From: an uncultured Bacteroidia bacterium
GTDB lineage: Bacteria; Bacteroidota; Bacteroidia; Bacteroidales; Prolixibacteraceae
DNA length: 64,000 nt
Reading direction: 5' to 3'
Assembly: GCA_903850335.1 (NCBI GenBank)
Contig: CAINLJ010000083.1
Coordinates: 1 to 64,000 of the forward strand
Both the position numbers and the translations under genes were made by a program. Of the stretch, positions 27,961 to 36,665 are shown one piece after another. The stretch's first letter is position 1. The number at the start of each line of letters is the position of its first letter. The notes under the pieces were generated by a model. The model saw nothing but the letters and a program-made list of their open reading frames with translations, was not told the DNA's origin and did not search any database.

Positions 27961-28899
27961 TTAAAAGTCCTTACGCATATTAACAACCCGTGTGGGCGCG
28001 ACAGCAGGAATAATTCCTGCCTTCAAAATGATCCTTTGCCCCTTATCACTTGCCACAAATGACGAAAAACCGGTAACCAATCCATTCCGGGGTTCAGCAT
28101 TTATGATATAGATATCCCTTGTCAGAGGATAAATTTTGTCAACCATATAAGCCTGATACGGTTTAAAGCTATTTTCACTATTCGGCATTGAGCTTTCACT
28201 AACCGACATGACTTTTATTCTCTTATGAAAAGAGAGGTGCAACGAATCACTGCTGTTACTTATCCAGCTAGCCCCAATAAACCCTAAAACTCCGGGGTGG
28301 GAACTTGTATATTCGATAACGTCCCTGTTATACTCCAGTGCAAAAACATTAGTCTTATCGAATTTACCCTTACAAACGGAGTCGACTAAAAAATTAATTA
28401 TACTTGACTTTGTATTGTCAAATACTGCTTTAATCTGCCCTGTGGCAGAACCCTTTTTAATCTGATCCCAACGCTGAATCTTTCCGGTGAGAATATCTCT
28501 GATCTGATTGACAGTAATCAGGGTATCCGTGCTTTTAGGTGAAACGATCATTGCAATGGCATCTACTGCAATTTTTGTCTGCCGCGGAAAAATCTTCTTT
28601 TGATTCAGGATAGATAATTCAGCCTTGCTTAATTGTCTTGAAGCTACAATTAGTTCAACCTCACCCTTAAGCAATTGGTCAAACGCCTCAACTTCAGGAA
28701 CATATTTGGCATTAAACTCTGTATATCCGTAAATTGCCTTAAATACATCAAGTTCGGCCTCTATGATTGGACGAAAAGTTTCATCTGTAGTTATTGCCGC
28801 CTTTCCGGTAGTTGGAGTATTTCTGTAAGGATCACCTTTAAAGAATCTGCAGCTGCCAAAAATGAAAATCAATAACAATAGAAGATTAATTCGCTTCAT
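27961..28899 (-). CDS. PstS-like phosphate-binding lipoprotein in the Ton operon
   Basis: A 312-aa lipoprotein. The ATG at 28899 gives MKRINLLLLLIFIFGSC, lipid cysteine at residue 16. The mature part follows the PstS/PBP-like fold: EAFDQLLKGEVELIVASRQLSKAE, VDAIAMIVSPKSTDTLITVNQIRDILTGKIQRWDQI, and YPLTRDIYIINAEPRNG. No PstCAB transporter is encoded nearby, so its ligand need not be phosphate; it may act as a ligand or peptidoglycan-associated sensor for Ton-dependent transport. It overlaps the small membrane protein gene by 14 bp. Presence in this operon is a recurring Bacteroidota arrangement as I recall it. Confidence 0.85.
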   Translation of the reverse strand: MKRINLLLLLIFIFGSCRFFKGDPYRNTPTTGKAAITTDETFRPIIEAELDVFKAIYGYTEFNAKYVPEVEAFDQLLKGEVELIVASRQLSKAELSILNQKKIFPRQTKIAVDAIAMIVSPKSTDTLITVNQIRDILTGKIQRWDQIKKGSATGQIKAVFDNTKSSIINFLVDSVCKGKFDKTNVFALEYNRDVIEYTSSHPGVLGFIGASWISNSSDSLHLSFHKRIKVMSVSESSMPNSENSFKPYQAYMVDKIYPLTRDIYIINAEPRNGLVTGFSSFVASDKGQRIILKAGIIPAVAPTRVVNMRKDF

Positions 28900-29095
28900 C
28901 TCTTTTCGATTTAAAAACCAAAGAATAAATCCTGAAAGAGCCATAGATAAGCAAAAGTATGCCAAACCAGGTTCTTACAGAATTATTTACTGGGAGTAGT
29001 AACATGTGCGAGGACAATATTGCTACTCCCAGTAAAAAATAGACGAAAGCCATTAAATATTTAAATATAAGAAAATAATTCTTTCTTACTCTCAT
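28886..29095 (-). CDS. Small membrane protein of the Ton operon, 69 aa
   Basis: Two hydrophobic helices (FKYLMAFVYFLLGVAILSS and TWFGILLLIYGSFRIYSLVF) between a basic N-terminus and a charged C-terminus, suggesting a hairpin with both ends in the cytoplasm. It sits 14 bp after tonB and overlaps the PstS-like gene by 14 bp, so it is almost certainly translated as part of the operon. I do not recognise a named family. Confidence 0.75.
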   Translation of the reverse strand: MRVRKNYFLIFKYLMAFVYFLLGVAILSSHMLLLPVNNSVRTWFGILLLIYGSFRIYSLVFKSKRDEAN

Positions 29096-29109
29096 TTCAG
29101 TTTATAATC

Positions 29110-29904
29110 CTATTGCAATACGTACTTAATAGGAACTGTATAACTGACCAAAACAGCTTTACCCCCTTGTTTGCCAGGACTCCATGCAGGCATTTTGCTT
29201 AAAACCCGTATAGCTTCCTCATCGCAACCACCACCGATACCACGCACAACTTTGATACGGGTAATTTTTCCGTCCCGGTCAACAACGAAATTAACAATTA
29301 CTGTCCCCTGAATTCCATTTTCGGCAGCGAGCGAAGGATATCTTAGGTTATTATGAATAAACTTCATCATTTCCTTTTCTCCTCCCGGGAATTGCGGCAT
29401 TTGTTCAACAATAACAAATGGCTGATCGGGTTCTTCTGTAATTTTCTGTGTGGCAATCGGTGCAGCAATATCATCAGATCCCTTATCAAAGGATACATTA
29501 CTGACTGCGGCTTTAGTTTCGATAACTTCTTTCTGAAGTTTCGGTTGTTCTTCTTCCTGTACCTGCTCATCAGGTTTGATCACCGGAGGTGTAAACTTGA
29601 TTGTATTGCGAAGAGGTGGTGGAGGCGGTGGAATCTCTTTCAGGATATTTTCCTTGGGTTTATCCAATTCAATATTGGAAAGAGCTCTAACGCTAACATC
29701 CTTCTCTACAGATTTGGGAAAAATCTGTTTGATTAAACTTGGTGTTGAAACGATGAGAATAAAAAGGATGCTGGCAATAACCAGGGCCCTGAAGTGTCTC
29801 TTTGAAGAATTTTTTCTCAGTTCATAAGCTCCATATTCCTGGTTTTTTGCCTCAAAAACCAGTTCACACCATTCGTTCGAAAAAATATCATTATTTGCTG
29901 CCAT
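29110..29904 (-). CDS. tonB: Energy transducer TonB
   Basis: A 264-aa protein linking the ExbB/ExbD proton channel to outer-membrane receptors. A cytoplasmic tail (MAANNDIFSNEWCELVFEAK) precedes one transmembrane helix (~35-56, HFRALVIASILFILIVSTPSL), a proline-rich linker (KEIPPPPPPLRNTIKFTPP) and the TonB C-terminal domain (PQFPGGEKEMMKFIHNNLRYP... ending VSYTVPIKYVLQ). The C-terminal domain includes the YP motif. It lies 125 bp after the second exbD. A close paralogue is encoded at 32459-33265. Confidence 0.95.
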   Translation of the reverse strand: MAANNDIFSNEWCELVFEAKNQEYGAYELRKNSSKRHFRALVIASILFILIVSTPSLIKQIFPKSVEKDVSVRALSNIELDKPKENILKEIPPPPPPLRNTIKFTPPVIKPDEQVQEEEQPKLQKEVIETKAAVSNVSFDKGSDDIAAPIATQKITEEPDQPFVIVEQMPQFPGGEKEMMKFIHNNLRYPSLAAENGIQGTVIVNFVVDRDGKITRIKVVRGIGGGCDEEAIRVLSKMPAWSPGKQGGKAVLVSYTVPIKYVLQ

Positions 29905-30029
29905 TAGGATACAATTTTCATCCGTAAATAATTTTTAAATGAGGTCAGATGGAACCTTTTATTGAGATTTTCGATTCGTACTTAATCACTTGTTTAAATT
30001 TGCTATTTTAGTTTACAAAACTATGTTTA

Positions 30030-30641
30030 TCACAATTTTTTGGCTAAGAGTTCTAAATCAAACGGGGTGATATCTACAATCGCATAACGCCCTATATTAC
30101 AAATGGCCATCTCGTCAAGTGCATCGATAAGGTTCTTGTATGAACTATCTGTCGTCCCCTTGATCAGGACAATCGGAGCTTTTTTATCACCTATAAGCTC
30201 CTGCTTTTGTTTTTCAAAATCCTGTTCAGAGAGTTTTTTAGCATCTTTCTTAGCTTTTAGTTCCCGGACCTTGACCATGATCTCATAATTTTTCTTAATC
30301 AGGAACTGACGCATCCCTTTTGGAGAAAAGTCAGTCTGATTTAACACAGGGTCAACATTATTCTCACGGGTTCCTTCATAGTAAAAAACTTTATTCTCTT
30401 TTCCAAGCAGTATGGTTACAGCCCGGGAAGCCTTAATCTTGGTCTGATCCTCCTCTGTCACCTTCTCTTTCGAAGGCATGGCGATCTCCATGGTCTGAGG
30501 CTTACTAAGCGTGGTGGCCAACATGAAAAATGTAATGAGCAAAAAACCCAGGTCAACCATAGGGGTAAAGTCCACCCTTGTTGACATTTTTTTGGTTTTG
30601 CCTTTTTGCTTTACTTGCGATTCCGCAGCTACTTCAGACAT
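30030..30641 (-). CDS. exbD: ExbD/TolR biopolymer transport protein (second copy)
   Basis: A 203-aa inner-membrane protein. The single transmembrane helix reads VDFTPMVDLGFLLITFFMLATTLSKP, with the proton-coupling aspartate in the MVDLGFLL motif. The periplasmic part ends DEMAICNIGRYAIVDITPFDLELLAKKL. It lies 17 bp after the first exbD. Two different ExbD subunits next to one ExbB is typical of Bacteroidota. Its 3' end matches the pseudogene fragment at 33293-33405. Confidence 0.95.
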   Translation of the reverse strand: MSEVAAESQVKQKGKTKKMSTRVDFTPMVDLGFLLITFFMLATTLSKPQTMEIAMPSKEKVTEEDQTKIKASRAVTILLGKENKVFYYEGTRENNVDPVLNQTDFSPKGMRQFLIKKNYEIMVKVRELKAKKDAKKLSEQDFEKQKQELIGDKKAPIVLIKGTTDSSYKNLIDALDEMAICNIGRYAIVDITPFDLELLAKKL

Positions 30642-30658
30642 GAATTTAAAATTTACAA

Positions 30659-31267
30659 TTATTCATAATCAGGTACACTTTTCAGACTCGTGAGCAGGTT
30701 ATATCTGTTCTCGTTGATGTCTTGCAAACTACCCATTAACTTTTTAATTACCGGATAAGAGGTAGCCTGATCAGCCTTAATAGCGATCCGGTAGTCTCTG
30801 TTAATCCCTTTAGCCGCACTAACCCATGATTTGAACTGGTTATCCAAAGAGTCGCATGGGATTCCCAATGCGTTCTGCGGAAGGTCCCTTTCTTCAGATT
30901 TTAAAGCCAAATAGGATTTCATCATCGTAATGGGAACACCGAACTTATTCACAAGACTGAATTCTTTTAATTCAGCAGGTGTGAAAGTTATGTTATAGGC
31001 GGCTCCCATCTTTGTAAGCAACTGAACACGGTTATCCTGACCATCAGCTCCAAAAAACACTTTTCCTTTCGCATCTACAAGAATTGAGATGATATTGCGG
31101 TCAGGTATTTTAATCTCTGATATAGAGGATGGCGTATTTACCGCCACCGGTTCTTTTTGCGTAAAATTGGAGGTAAGCATAAAGAAGGTTAGTAACAGGA
31201 ACGCAACATCACACATTGCGGTCATATCAATAGCCGTGCTTTTCCTTTTTATTTTAACTTTTGGCAT
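30659..31267 (-). CDS. exbD: ExbD/TolR biopolymer transport protein (first copy)
   Basis: A 202-aa protein. The transmembrane helix IDMTAMCDVAFLLLTFFMLTSNF contains the conserved aspartate for proton coupling. The periplasmic domain is longer than in E. coli ExbD (141 aa), as usual in this phylum. It starts 26 bp after exbB and is followed by a divergent second copy; the two share topology but little periplasmic sequence, implying different roles. Confidence 0.95.
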   Translation of the reverse strand: MPKVKIKRKSTAIDMTAMCDVAFLLLTFFMLTSNFTQKEPVAVNTPSSISEIKIPDRNIISILVDAKGKVFFGADGQDNRVQLLTKMGAAYNITFTPAELKEFSLVNKFGVPITMMKSYLALKSEERDLPQNALGIPCDSLDNQFKSWVSAAKGINRDYRIAIKADQATSYPVIKKLMGSLQDINENRYNLLTSLKSVPDYE

Positions 31268-31293
31268 AATTACAATTTATGTACAATTATATC

Positions 31294-32097
31294 TTAGTGC
31301 TTTGATGCAAATGTCTGAACGATACTGTAACCAGCTTCGTCAATTGAGTAGGTAAGCTTGTCGATTTTTGTTGTGAAGTAGTTGTACATTACAACGGCAA
31401 GAGCACCAGTACCAATACCAAATGCAGTATTAATAAGTGCCTCGGAAATACCGGTTGATAATGCAACTGAGTCAGGAGCACCTGCATTTGCCATAGCGGC
31501 AAACGAACGGATCATACCAAGTACCGTTCCTAAAAGACCCATCATGGTTGCAACAGAAGATATAGTTGCCAATACAGGCAAATTCTGCTCAAGACTTGGA
31601 AGTTCCAGAGAGGTTGCTTCCTCAATGTTCTTCTGGATATCAAGAAGTTTCTGCTCCTTAGTCATAGTTGTGTCTTTTTCGAGCAACTGATACTTTTGAA
31701 GCGCAGCTTTTGAAACACTTGCAATCGAACCCTGAAAACGGTCACATTCTGAAATAGCTGACGAAATGTCATTCTTTGAAAGATTCGTCTTGATCGTCTC
31801 AACGAATTTAACTGCTGAACCTTTACCACCTGCCTTGTTAATTGTAAAATAACGCTCAAGTGAGAAAGAAATAACAGTTAGTAACAGCGTCATAATCACA
31901 GGTACAATAAATCCTCCTTTATAAATAACGCCAAGAAAATCACCAGGGATCGGTGCATTAGCATTACTATTTCCCTGGAAATGGCCGTTGTCTCCCATGA
32001 TCCCTTTAAATACAATTACCGCAATTACAAACGAAACCGGAATGACTAATGCCGAAAAAGCTCTTTGAAATTTTAAAAATCCATTTTGTGATTTCAT
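31294..32097 (-). CDS. exbB: MotA/TolQ/ExbB proton channel protein
   Basis: A 267-aa membrane protein. Three or four helices: an N-terminal one (LVIPVSFVIAVIVFKGIMG), GGFIVPVIMTLLLTVISFSLERYF, LPVLATISSVATMMGLLGTVLGMIRSFAAM, and ALINTAFGIGTGALAVVMYNYFT. The last two carry the conserved glycine and threonine residues lining the proton path. It is preceded by a 361-bp spacer after the tonB paralogue, so it may have its own promoter, although none is convincing by eye. Confidence 0.95.
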   Translation of the reverse strand: MKSQNGFLKFQRAFSALVIPVSFVIAVIVFKGIMGDNGHFQGNSNANAPIPGDFLGVIYKGGFIVPVIMTLLLTVISFSLERYFTINKAGGKGSAVKFVETIKTNLSKNDISSAISECDRFQGSIASVSKAALQKYQLLEKDTTMTKEQKLLDIQKNIEEATSLELPSLEQNLPVLATISSVATMMGLLGTVLGMIRSFAAMANAGAPDSVALSTGISEALINTAFGIGTGALAVVMYNYFTTKIDKLTYSIDEAGYSIVQTFASKH

Positions 32098-32458
32098 ACT
32101 CTAATGATTACTAAGTGTTTAAATAAAAGTTTAAGAAATTCTTGAGAAAAATTAACGATCTAAAATCGGTATTAAAAAAATTAATAAAAAGAACCTAATG
32201 CCATTCGCAATTAAAAAAAATCAAAGACAAACAGCTAAGTCTAAAAGAGATCTAATCTTCTAAATCGTGGACAAAATTAATAATCCAATTCAATTCACAT
32301 CAGTAGGGGGATACAAAATTCCGGCAAATGCCAAATATTAACATATTTTAACATTTCGGCTAATTCAACAAATACCAATATATCAGCCATTTTGACAATT
32401 CCTGCCATGTTATAAGCCAATGAACAATAATTAAATACCCCAGAAATAACGAATTAAA
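32098..32458. other. AT-rich spacer between tonB paralogue and exbB
   Basis: 361 bp with no credible open frame, tRNA or strong hairpin. It contains A-rich runs (around 32160-32220). A promoter for the exbB operon is expected here on the minus strand, but I see no good -33/-7 pair. Confidence 0.5.
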
Positions 32459-33265
32459 TTACTGAATTACAAATTTAAAAGGAACTGTATAACTTACCAA
32501 AACAGGGATACCTCCCTGTTTCCCCGGACTCCAGGCAGGCATTTTCTCCAATATACGAACAGCTTCTTCATCACATCCTCCACCTATACCACGAATAAGC
32601 TTAATATGTGTTATCCTGCCATCTTTTCCTACAACGAAATTTACAGTTACAGTACCCGAGATTCCCATTTCGATGGCAGATGAAGGATACCTTAGGTTAT
32701 CCCGTATAAACTTCATCATCTCCTTTTCACCTCCGGGAAATTGCGGCATTTGCTCGACAATAATAAATGGTTTCTCCGGCTCTTCCGTAATACTATTTTT
32801 GTTAGTCGCTGTTGCAATTGGTGCACTCACATCATCAGTCCCCTTCTCGTAAGTAACATTACTAATCGCTGCCTTAGCCTGTACTGCCTCCTTTTGCAAA
32901 ATAGGAAGCTCCTCATCCTGAACCTGCTCATCAGGCTTAATAACCGGGGGCGTAAACTTAATCGTATTCCTTACCGGTGGAGGTGGGGGTAGCTCTTTTA
33001 GAAAAGCTGTTTCCTTGGGCTTGTCGAGTTTAATATCACTCATCACCCTGACGGCAACCTCCTTCTCTTTTTTTTCAGGCATAATCTGTTTTAACAAAGC
33101 GGGGAACAAAACAATGAAAACAAAAAAGATGCATGCCCAAATCAAAGCCCAAAAATGCCTCCTGGGTGAATGTATCCTTAGTTCATAGGCCCCATAATCA
33201 TGATTTTGATATTTAAGAACCAATTCAACCCAATCATTCGAAAAAATATCATTATTTGCTGCCAT
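32459..33265 (-). CDS. TonB paralogue upstream of exbB
   Basis: A 268-aa close relative of the TonB at 29110. It shares the N-terminus (MAANNDIFSNDWVELVLKYQ), transmembrane helix, linker (ELPPPPPVRNTIKFTPPVIKPDEQVQDEE) and C-terminal domain (PQFPGGEKEMMKFIRDNLRYP, ending VSYTVPFKFVIQ). Differences are concentrated in the linker and strand residues. It lies at the head of the cluster on the same strand, preceded by a decayed exbD end, so it probably arose by duplication of an exbD-tonB segment. All TonB features are intact, so it is likely functional. Confidence 0.92.
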   Translation of the reverse strand: MAANNDIFSNDWVELVLKYQNHDYGAYELRIHSPRRHFWALIWACIFFVFIVLFPALLKQIMPEKKEKEVAVRVMSDIKLDKPKETAFLKELPPPPPVRNTIKFTPPVIKPDEQVQDEELPILQKEAVQAKAAISNVTYEKGTDDVSAPIATATNKNSITEEPEKPFIIVEQMPQFPGGEKEMMKFIRDNLRYPSSAIEMGISGTVTVNFVVGKDGRITHIKLIRGIGGGCDEEAVRILEKMPAWSPGKQGGIPVLVSYTVPFKFVIQ

Positions 33266-33292
33266 TAGTATGAAAATTTAAAAATTCCTCCA

Positions 33293-33405
33293 CTAATTCT
33301 TCAGATCAAACAGGGTGATATCAAAGATGGTATTACCTGAATCCAGCTACTTCACGGGCGTTTCCGTACATGAGTTTTCATCTGTTATTAAAAGAACGAT
33401 TTTAC
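33293..33405 (-). pseudogene. Decayed 3' fragment of exbD
   Basis: On the minus strand the frame ending at 33293 reads IVLLITDENS, then CTETPVK, a TAG stop, then LDSGNTIFDITLFDLKN and a stop. It parallels the end of the ExbD at 30030 (IVLIKGTTDSS ... IVDITPFDLE). At DNA level the two share GATATCACCC and GTTTGAT blocks and ACAGAT...TCAT, with a short deletion between. It sits just before the tonB paralogue, as exbD sits before tonB in the main operon. Confidence 0.65.
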
Positions 33406-33557
33406 TTTTAAAATCTGCATTAAATATAATCAAAATATTACCTGATTATCCTTCAAAAGCCGAATATTTTTAACACGTTTTTATCATAATTAAAGAAACT
33501 GAAAGGTCACTGAAAAACATCCTCCAGAAGTAGTGCCCATGTCTCCGGCAAATAATT

Positions 33558-33977
33558 TCATTTCTGAACCAGCTTAACATTCAGATTGTTAAAATCAAGA
33601 ACCGCCTGATGAGTATACAGAAAATCACTGCCCAGAAGCCCTATGATCTGTTTATCTGAGAATTTTGCATATTCAGTATTGATATGTAAAAAATTAATCA
33701 GGGCAACATGAAGGTCTCCAAAATCAATACCATCCAGCTTAAAGGAGTGGATGATGCCTGAATTGGTTTCAACCATCTCCTTTCCAAGGCCGGTAGCCAT
33801 CACCTGCTCATCACTGTCAAGGCTATAATAATCTGTAAATGTATGGTCAAAAACACTCCTGGAAGCTCCTGTGTCAACGACCCACCAGAAGCCATCCAAG
33901 CCGGGGAAATCGGCTTTTATTAACGGATGATAGGTCTTTTCCTCGAGTTCGACAATTTCTATTTTAATTTCAGCCAT
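33558..33977 (-). CDS. Retropepsin-like aspartyl protease
   Basis: A 139-aa protein with the VVDTGASRSVFD active-site motif (catalytic D35) and a later hydrophobic-hydrophobic-Gly motif in IIGLLGSDFLYTHQAVLDF. This length equals one lobe, so it must dimerise like retroviral proteases. No signal peptide or membrane segment, hence presumably cytoplasmic. The substrate is unknown. It follows mdh on the same strand but a terminator lies between them. Confidence 0.82.
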   Translation of the reverse strand: MAEIKIEIVELEEKTYHPLIKADFPGLDGFWWVVDTGASRSVFDHTFTDYYSLDSDEQVMATGLGKEMVETNSGIIHSFKLDGIDFGDLHVALINFLHINTEYAKFSDKQIIGLLGSDFLYTHQAVLDFNNLNVKLVQK

Positions 33978-33995
33978 TTCAAAATATTTAGGGTA

Positions 33996-34025
33996 AAAAA
34001 AAAGGGTCTCAATTGACCCCTTTTT
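33996..34025 (-). terminator. Terminator after mdh
   Basis: GGGTC (34004-34008) pairs with GACCC (34015-34019), flanked by long A and T runs; it lies 20 bp beyond the mdh stop on the minus strand. Confidence 0.75.
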
Positions 34026-34045
34026 ATTGTCTGTATTAAAAGAAT

Positions 34046-34981
34046 TTATTTAGAATTCAAAGCGTCAAGAACGTTCATAACTTCACGTACATGGCCTTCA
34101 CTGGTTTTCATCATTGCCATCTCTTCATCGTTAAGCTGAAGTTCAACAATCTTTTCAATACCGTCCTTACCCAGAACAACCGGAACACCAAGATAACAAT
34201 TATCGATGCCATATTCTCCCTGCAATTGGATACAAACCGGGAATATACGACGCTGATCTTTCACAATCGCTTCGACCATCTGTGCTGCAGCTGCACCCGG
34301 GGCATGCCATGCTGAGGTACCAATAAGCTTCACAAGCTCTCCCCCACCGGATTTTGTACGTTCAACGATTGCTTTTAAAGTCTCGGTATCAAGCAATTCA
34401 GTAATTGGTATGCCGCCTACAGTGGTATAACGGGTTAAAGGAACCATTGTATCGCCGTGTCCGCCAAGAAGCATTCCCTGAATCTCTTTCTGAGAAATAT
34501 CAAGGGCATCAGAAAGAAACGAACGATAGCGTGCTGTATCCAGAATGCCGGCCATACCCATCACCCTTGTGCGGGGAAACCCTGAGGCAAGGTGTGCCTG
34601 ATAGGTCATAACATCCAGGGGATTGGAAACAATGATAAGAATAGCATCCGGCGAATATTTTATCACATTTTCAGTTACAGACTTTACGATTCCGGCATTA
34701 ATTTGAATCAGGTCGTCACGACTCATTCCAGGTTTACGGGGTAATCCTGAGGTAATAACAACCACATCGGAACCGGCCGTACGTGAATAATCATTAGTAA
34801 CTCCTACAGTACGTGTATCATAACCAATAATTGGTGCCTTCTGCCAGATATCAAGTGCCTTACCTTCGGCAATACCCTCTTTAATATCCAATAAGACAAC
34901 CTCGTTTACAACTTCTCGGTATGCCAAAGTATCAGCACACGTTGATCCTACATTTCCTGCTCCAACAACTGTAACTTTCAT
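34046..34981 (-). CDS. mdh: Malate dehydrogenase
   Basis: A 311-aa LDH-like malate dehydrogenase of the TCA cycle. NAD motif VVGAGNVGS (~5-13), substrate arginines in PRKPGMSRDDL (R82, R88), SNPLDVM, R-containing GFPRTRVMGM, and the catalytic histidine H175 in GGHGDTMVPL. I use the ATG at 34981; the frame opens 19 codons earlier, but those residues precede the nucleotide fold and overlap a -7 box TAAATTTG (35043-35036). Assignment firm. Confidence 0.97.
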   Translation of the reverse strand: MKVTVVGAGNVGSTCADTLAYREVVNEVVLLDIKEGIAEGKALDIWQKAPIIGYDTRTVGVTNDYSRTAGSDVVVITSGLPRKPGMSRDDLIQINAGIVKSVTENVIKYSPDAILIIVSNPLDVMTYQAHLASGFPRTRVMGMAGILDTARYRSFLSDALDISQKEIQGMLLGGHGDTMVPLTRYTTVGGIPITELLDTETLKAIVERTKSGGGELVKLIGTSAWHAPGAAAAQMVEAIVKDQRRIFPVCIQLQGEYGIDNCYLGVPVVLGKDGIEKIVELQLNDEEMAMMKTSEGHVREVMNVLDALNSK

Positions 34982-35035
34982 AAAAATCGAATTAATTATT
35001 CTGATTAAAAAATTCACTGATAAAAAAAATCGGTG

Positions 35036-35043
35036 CAAATTTA
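35036..35043 (-). promoter_or_regulatory. Probable -7 box of the mdh promoter
   Basis: TAAATTTG on the minus strand, a full TAnnTTTG match, 55 bases before the mdh ATG. The -33 position holds only a TTTT run, so the promoter call is moderate. Confidence 0.5.
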
Positions 35044-35122
35044 GACAGATTGAACCGATTTTAAAAGAGATTCGCTACACTTAACAAATACTTAACATTT
35101 TTAATGAGTACTTAAAAAGCGT

Positions 35123-36514
35123 CTAGTTTCCGGCTATTAAACGAATATCAGATATTATTCGTTCAGCAAGTTCATTGGCCTTTTCAGCTGATTTACTTTC
35201 AGAGTATATCCGTATTATCGGTTCAGTATTCGACTTGCGCAGATGAACCCATTCATTTGTAAAATCAATCCTTACGCCATCGATATCATTAACCTTCTCG
35301 TTCTGATACATTTCCTTTATACGGATAAGAATTTTATCAACATCTATATCTGGTGTGAGTTCAATCTTATTTTTCGAAATCGTATAGTCCGGATAAGTCG
35401 CCCGAAGCTCCGAACATTTTAGTCCCGACTGAGCCAGGTGAGAGAGAAAAAGGCCTATTCCAACCATGGAATCACGTCCATAGTGACTTGCCGGGTAGAT
35501 TACACCCCCATTACCTTCACCACCTATAACTGCGTTTGTTGCCTTCATCTGTGTTGTCACATTCACCTCTCCAACTGCGGATGGGTTGTATTCGCAACCA
35601 TGTGAAACCGTAATGTCGCGAAGGGCTGCAGAAGATGAAAGGTTGGAAACAGTATTCCCTTTAGTATGCGAGAGTACATAATCAGCCACTGCAACAAGTG
35701 TATATTCTTCATTAAACATGGAACCATCCTCGTTAATGATTGCCAGGCGGTCCACATCAGGATCTACAACAAAACAAACATCAACACCTGAATCACGAAC
35801 TATCTGACTTGTACCGGTAAGATTCTCAGGAACCGGTTCCGGATTATGAGGGAAATGACCATCCGGAACACAGTTAACCTCCACAATCCTGTCAACGCCC
35901 AATGCTTTCAGAAGCTCAGGAACGATAATTCCTCCAACTGAATTTACTGCATCAATGGCCACAGTGAATTTTCGACTTTTTATTGCTTCAACATCAACAA
36001 GTGCAAGGTCGAGCACATGCTGAATATGATATTGTGTATAATCCTTCATAGTCTGGTGGCCCAGATCGTCGACCCCGGAAAATGTAAAAGCTTCATTTCC
36101 GGCAATTTCAAGAACTATTTTACCTTCTTTATCGTTAAGAAACTCCCCATCGCTGTTTAATAATTTCAGTGCATTCCATTGTTTTGGATTATGACTGGCC
36201 GTCAGGATAATTCCTCCGTCAGCGCTTTCAGCTACAACAGCAATTTCTGTAGTTGGAGTAGATGCAAGTCCAAGATTTACAACATCAGCACCCATTCCCA
36301 TTAATGTGCCTGAAACCAGGGAATTTACCATATCGCCTGAAATCCTGGCATCACGACCTACAACTATCTTTAATTTACGGTTTACTTCCCTGCTCTCTTT
36401 TACCCATGTGAGATAGGCTGCAGTAAATTTTACAAGATCAAGGGGAGTCAGATTTTCACCAGGGGGACCTCCTATTGTACCGCGTATTCCGGAAATTGAT
36501 TTTATAAGTGCCAT
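35123..36514 (-). CDS. glmM: Phosphoglucosamine mutase
   Basis: A 463-aa alpha-D-phosphohexomutase. The phosphoserine loop TASHNPKQWNALK places the serine at about 107. The Mg2+ loop reads VDPDVDRLAIINEDG, the sugar loop GEGNGGVIYP and the phosphate loop RKSNTEPIIRIYSES. The N-terminal SGIRGTIG is usual. GlmM converts glucosamine-6-phosphate to glucosamine-1-phosphate for peptidoglycan and LPS. Some Bacteroidota paralogues are annotated as phosphomannomutase; the sequence alone does not fully separate them. Confidence 0.88.
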   Translation of the reverse strand: MALIKSISGIRGTIGGPPGENLTPLDLVKFTAAYLTWVKESREVNRKLKIVVGRDARISGDMVNSLVSGTLMGMGADVVNLGLASTPTTEIAVVAESADGGIILTASHNPKQWNALKLLNSDGEFLNDKEGKIVLEIAGNEAFTFSGVDDLGHQTMKDYTQYHIQHVLDLALVDVEAIKSRKFTVAIDAVNSVGGIIVPELLKALGVDRIVEVNCVPDGHFPHNPEPVPENLTGTSQIVRDSGVDVCFVVDPDVDRLAIINEDGSMFNEEYTLVAVADYVLSHTKGNTVSNLSSSAALRDITVSHGCEYNPSAVGEVNVTTQMKATNAVIGGEGNGGVIYPASHYGRDSMVGIGLFLSHLAQSGLKCSELRATYPDYTISKNKIELTPDIDVDKILIRIKEMYQNEKVNDIDGVRIDFTNEWVHLRKSNTEPIIRIYSESKSAEKANELAERIISDIRLIAGN

Positions 36515-36543
36515 ATCACATTAATATTTTGAATTTTGAGTTG

Positions 36544-36574
36544 CAAAGGTGTTAATTTGGGTTAAATATTCAAA
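36544..36574 (-). promoter_or_regulatory. Promoter of glmM
   Basis: On the minus strand TTTG (36574-36571), exactly 19 bases, then CACCTTTG (36551-36544), matching six of the eight positions of the -7 consensus including TTTG. It lies 30 bases before the glmM ATG. Confidence 0.6.
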
Positions 36575-36665
36575 GGATTAATCGTGTTTGAGAAAATATA
36601 AGTTCAATTTCACTTTTTTTTCCGACCTTTGCGCCCGAAATAATAATAAGTCAGAGAATTACGAA

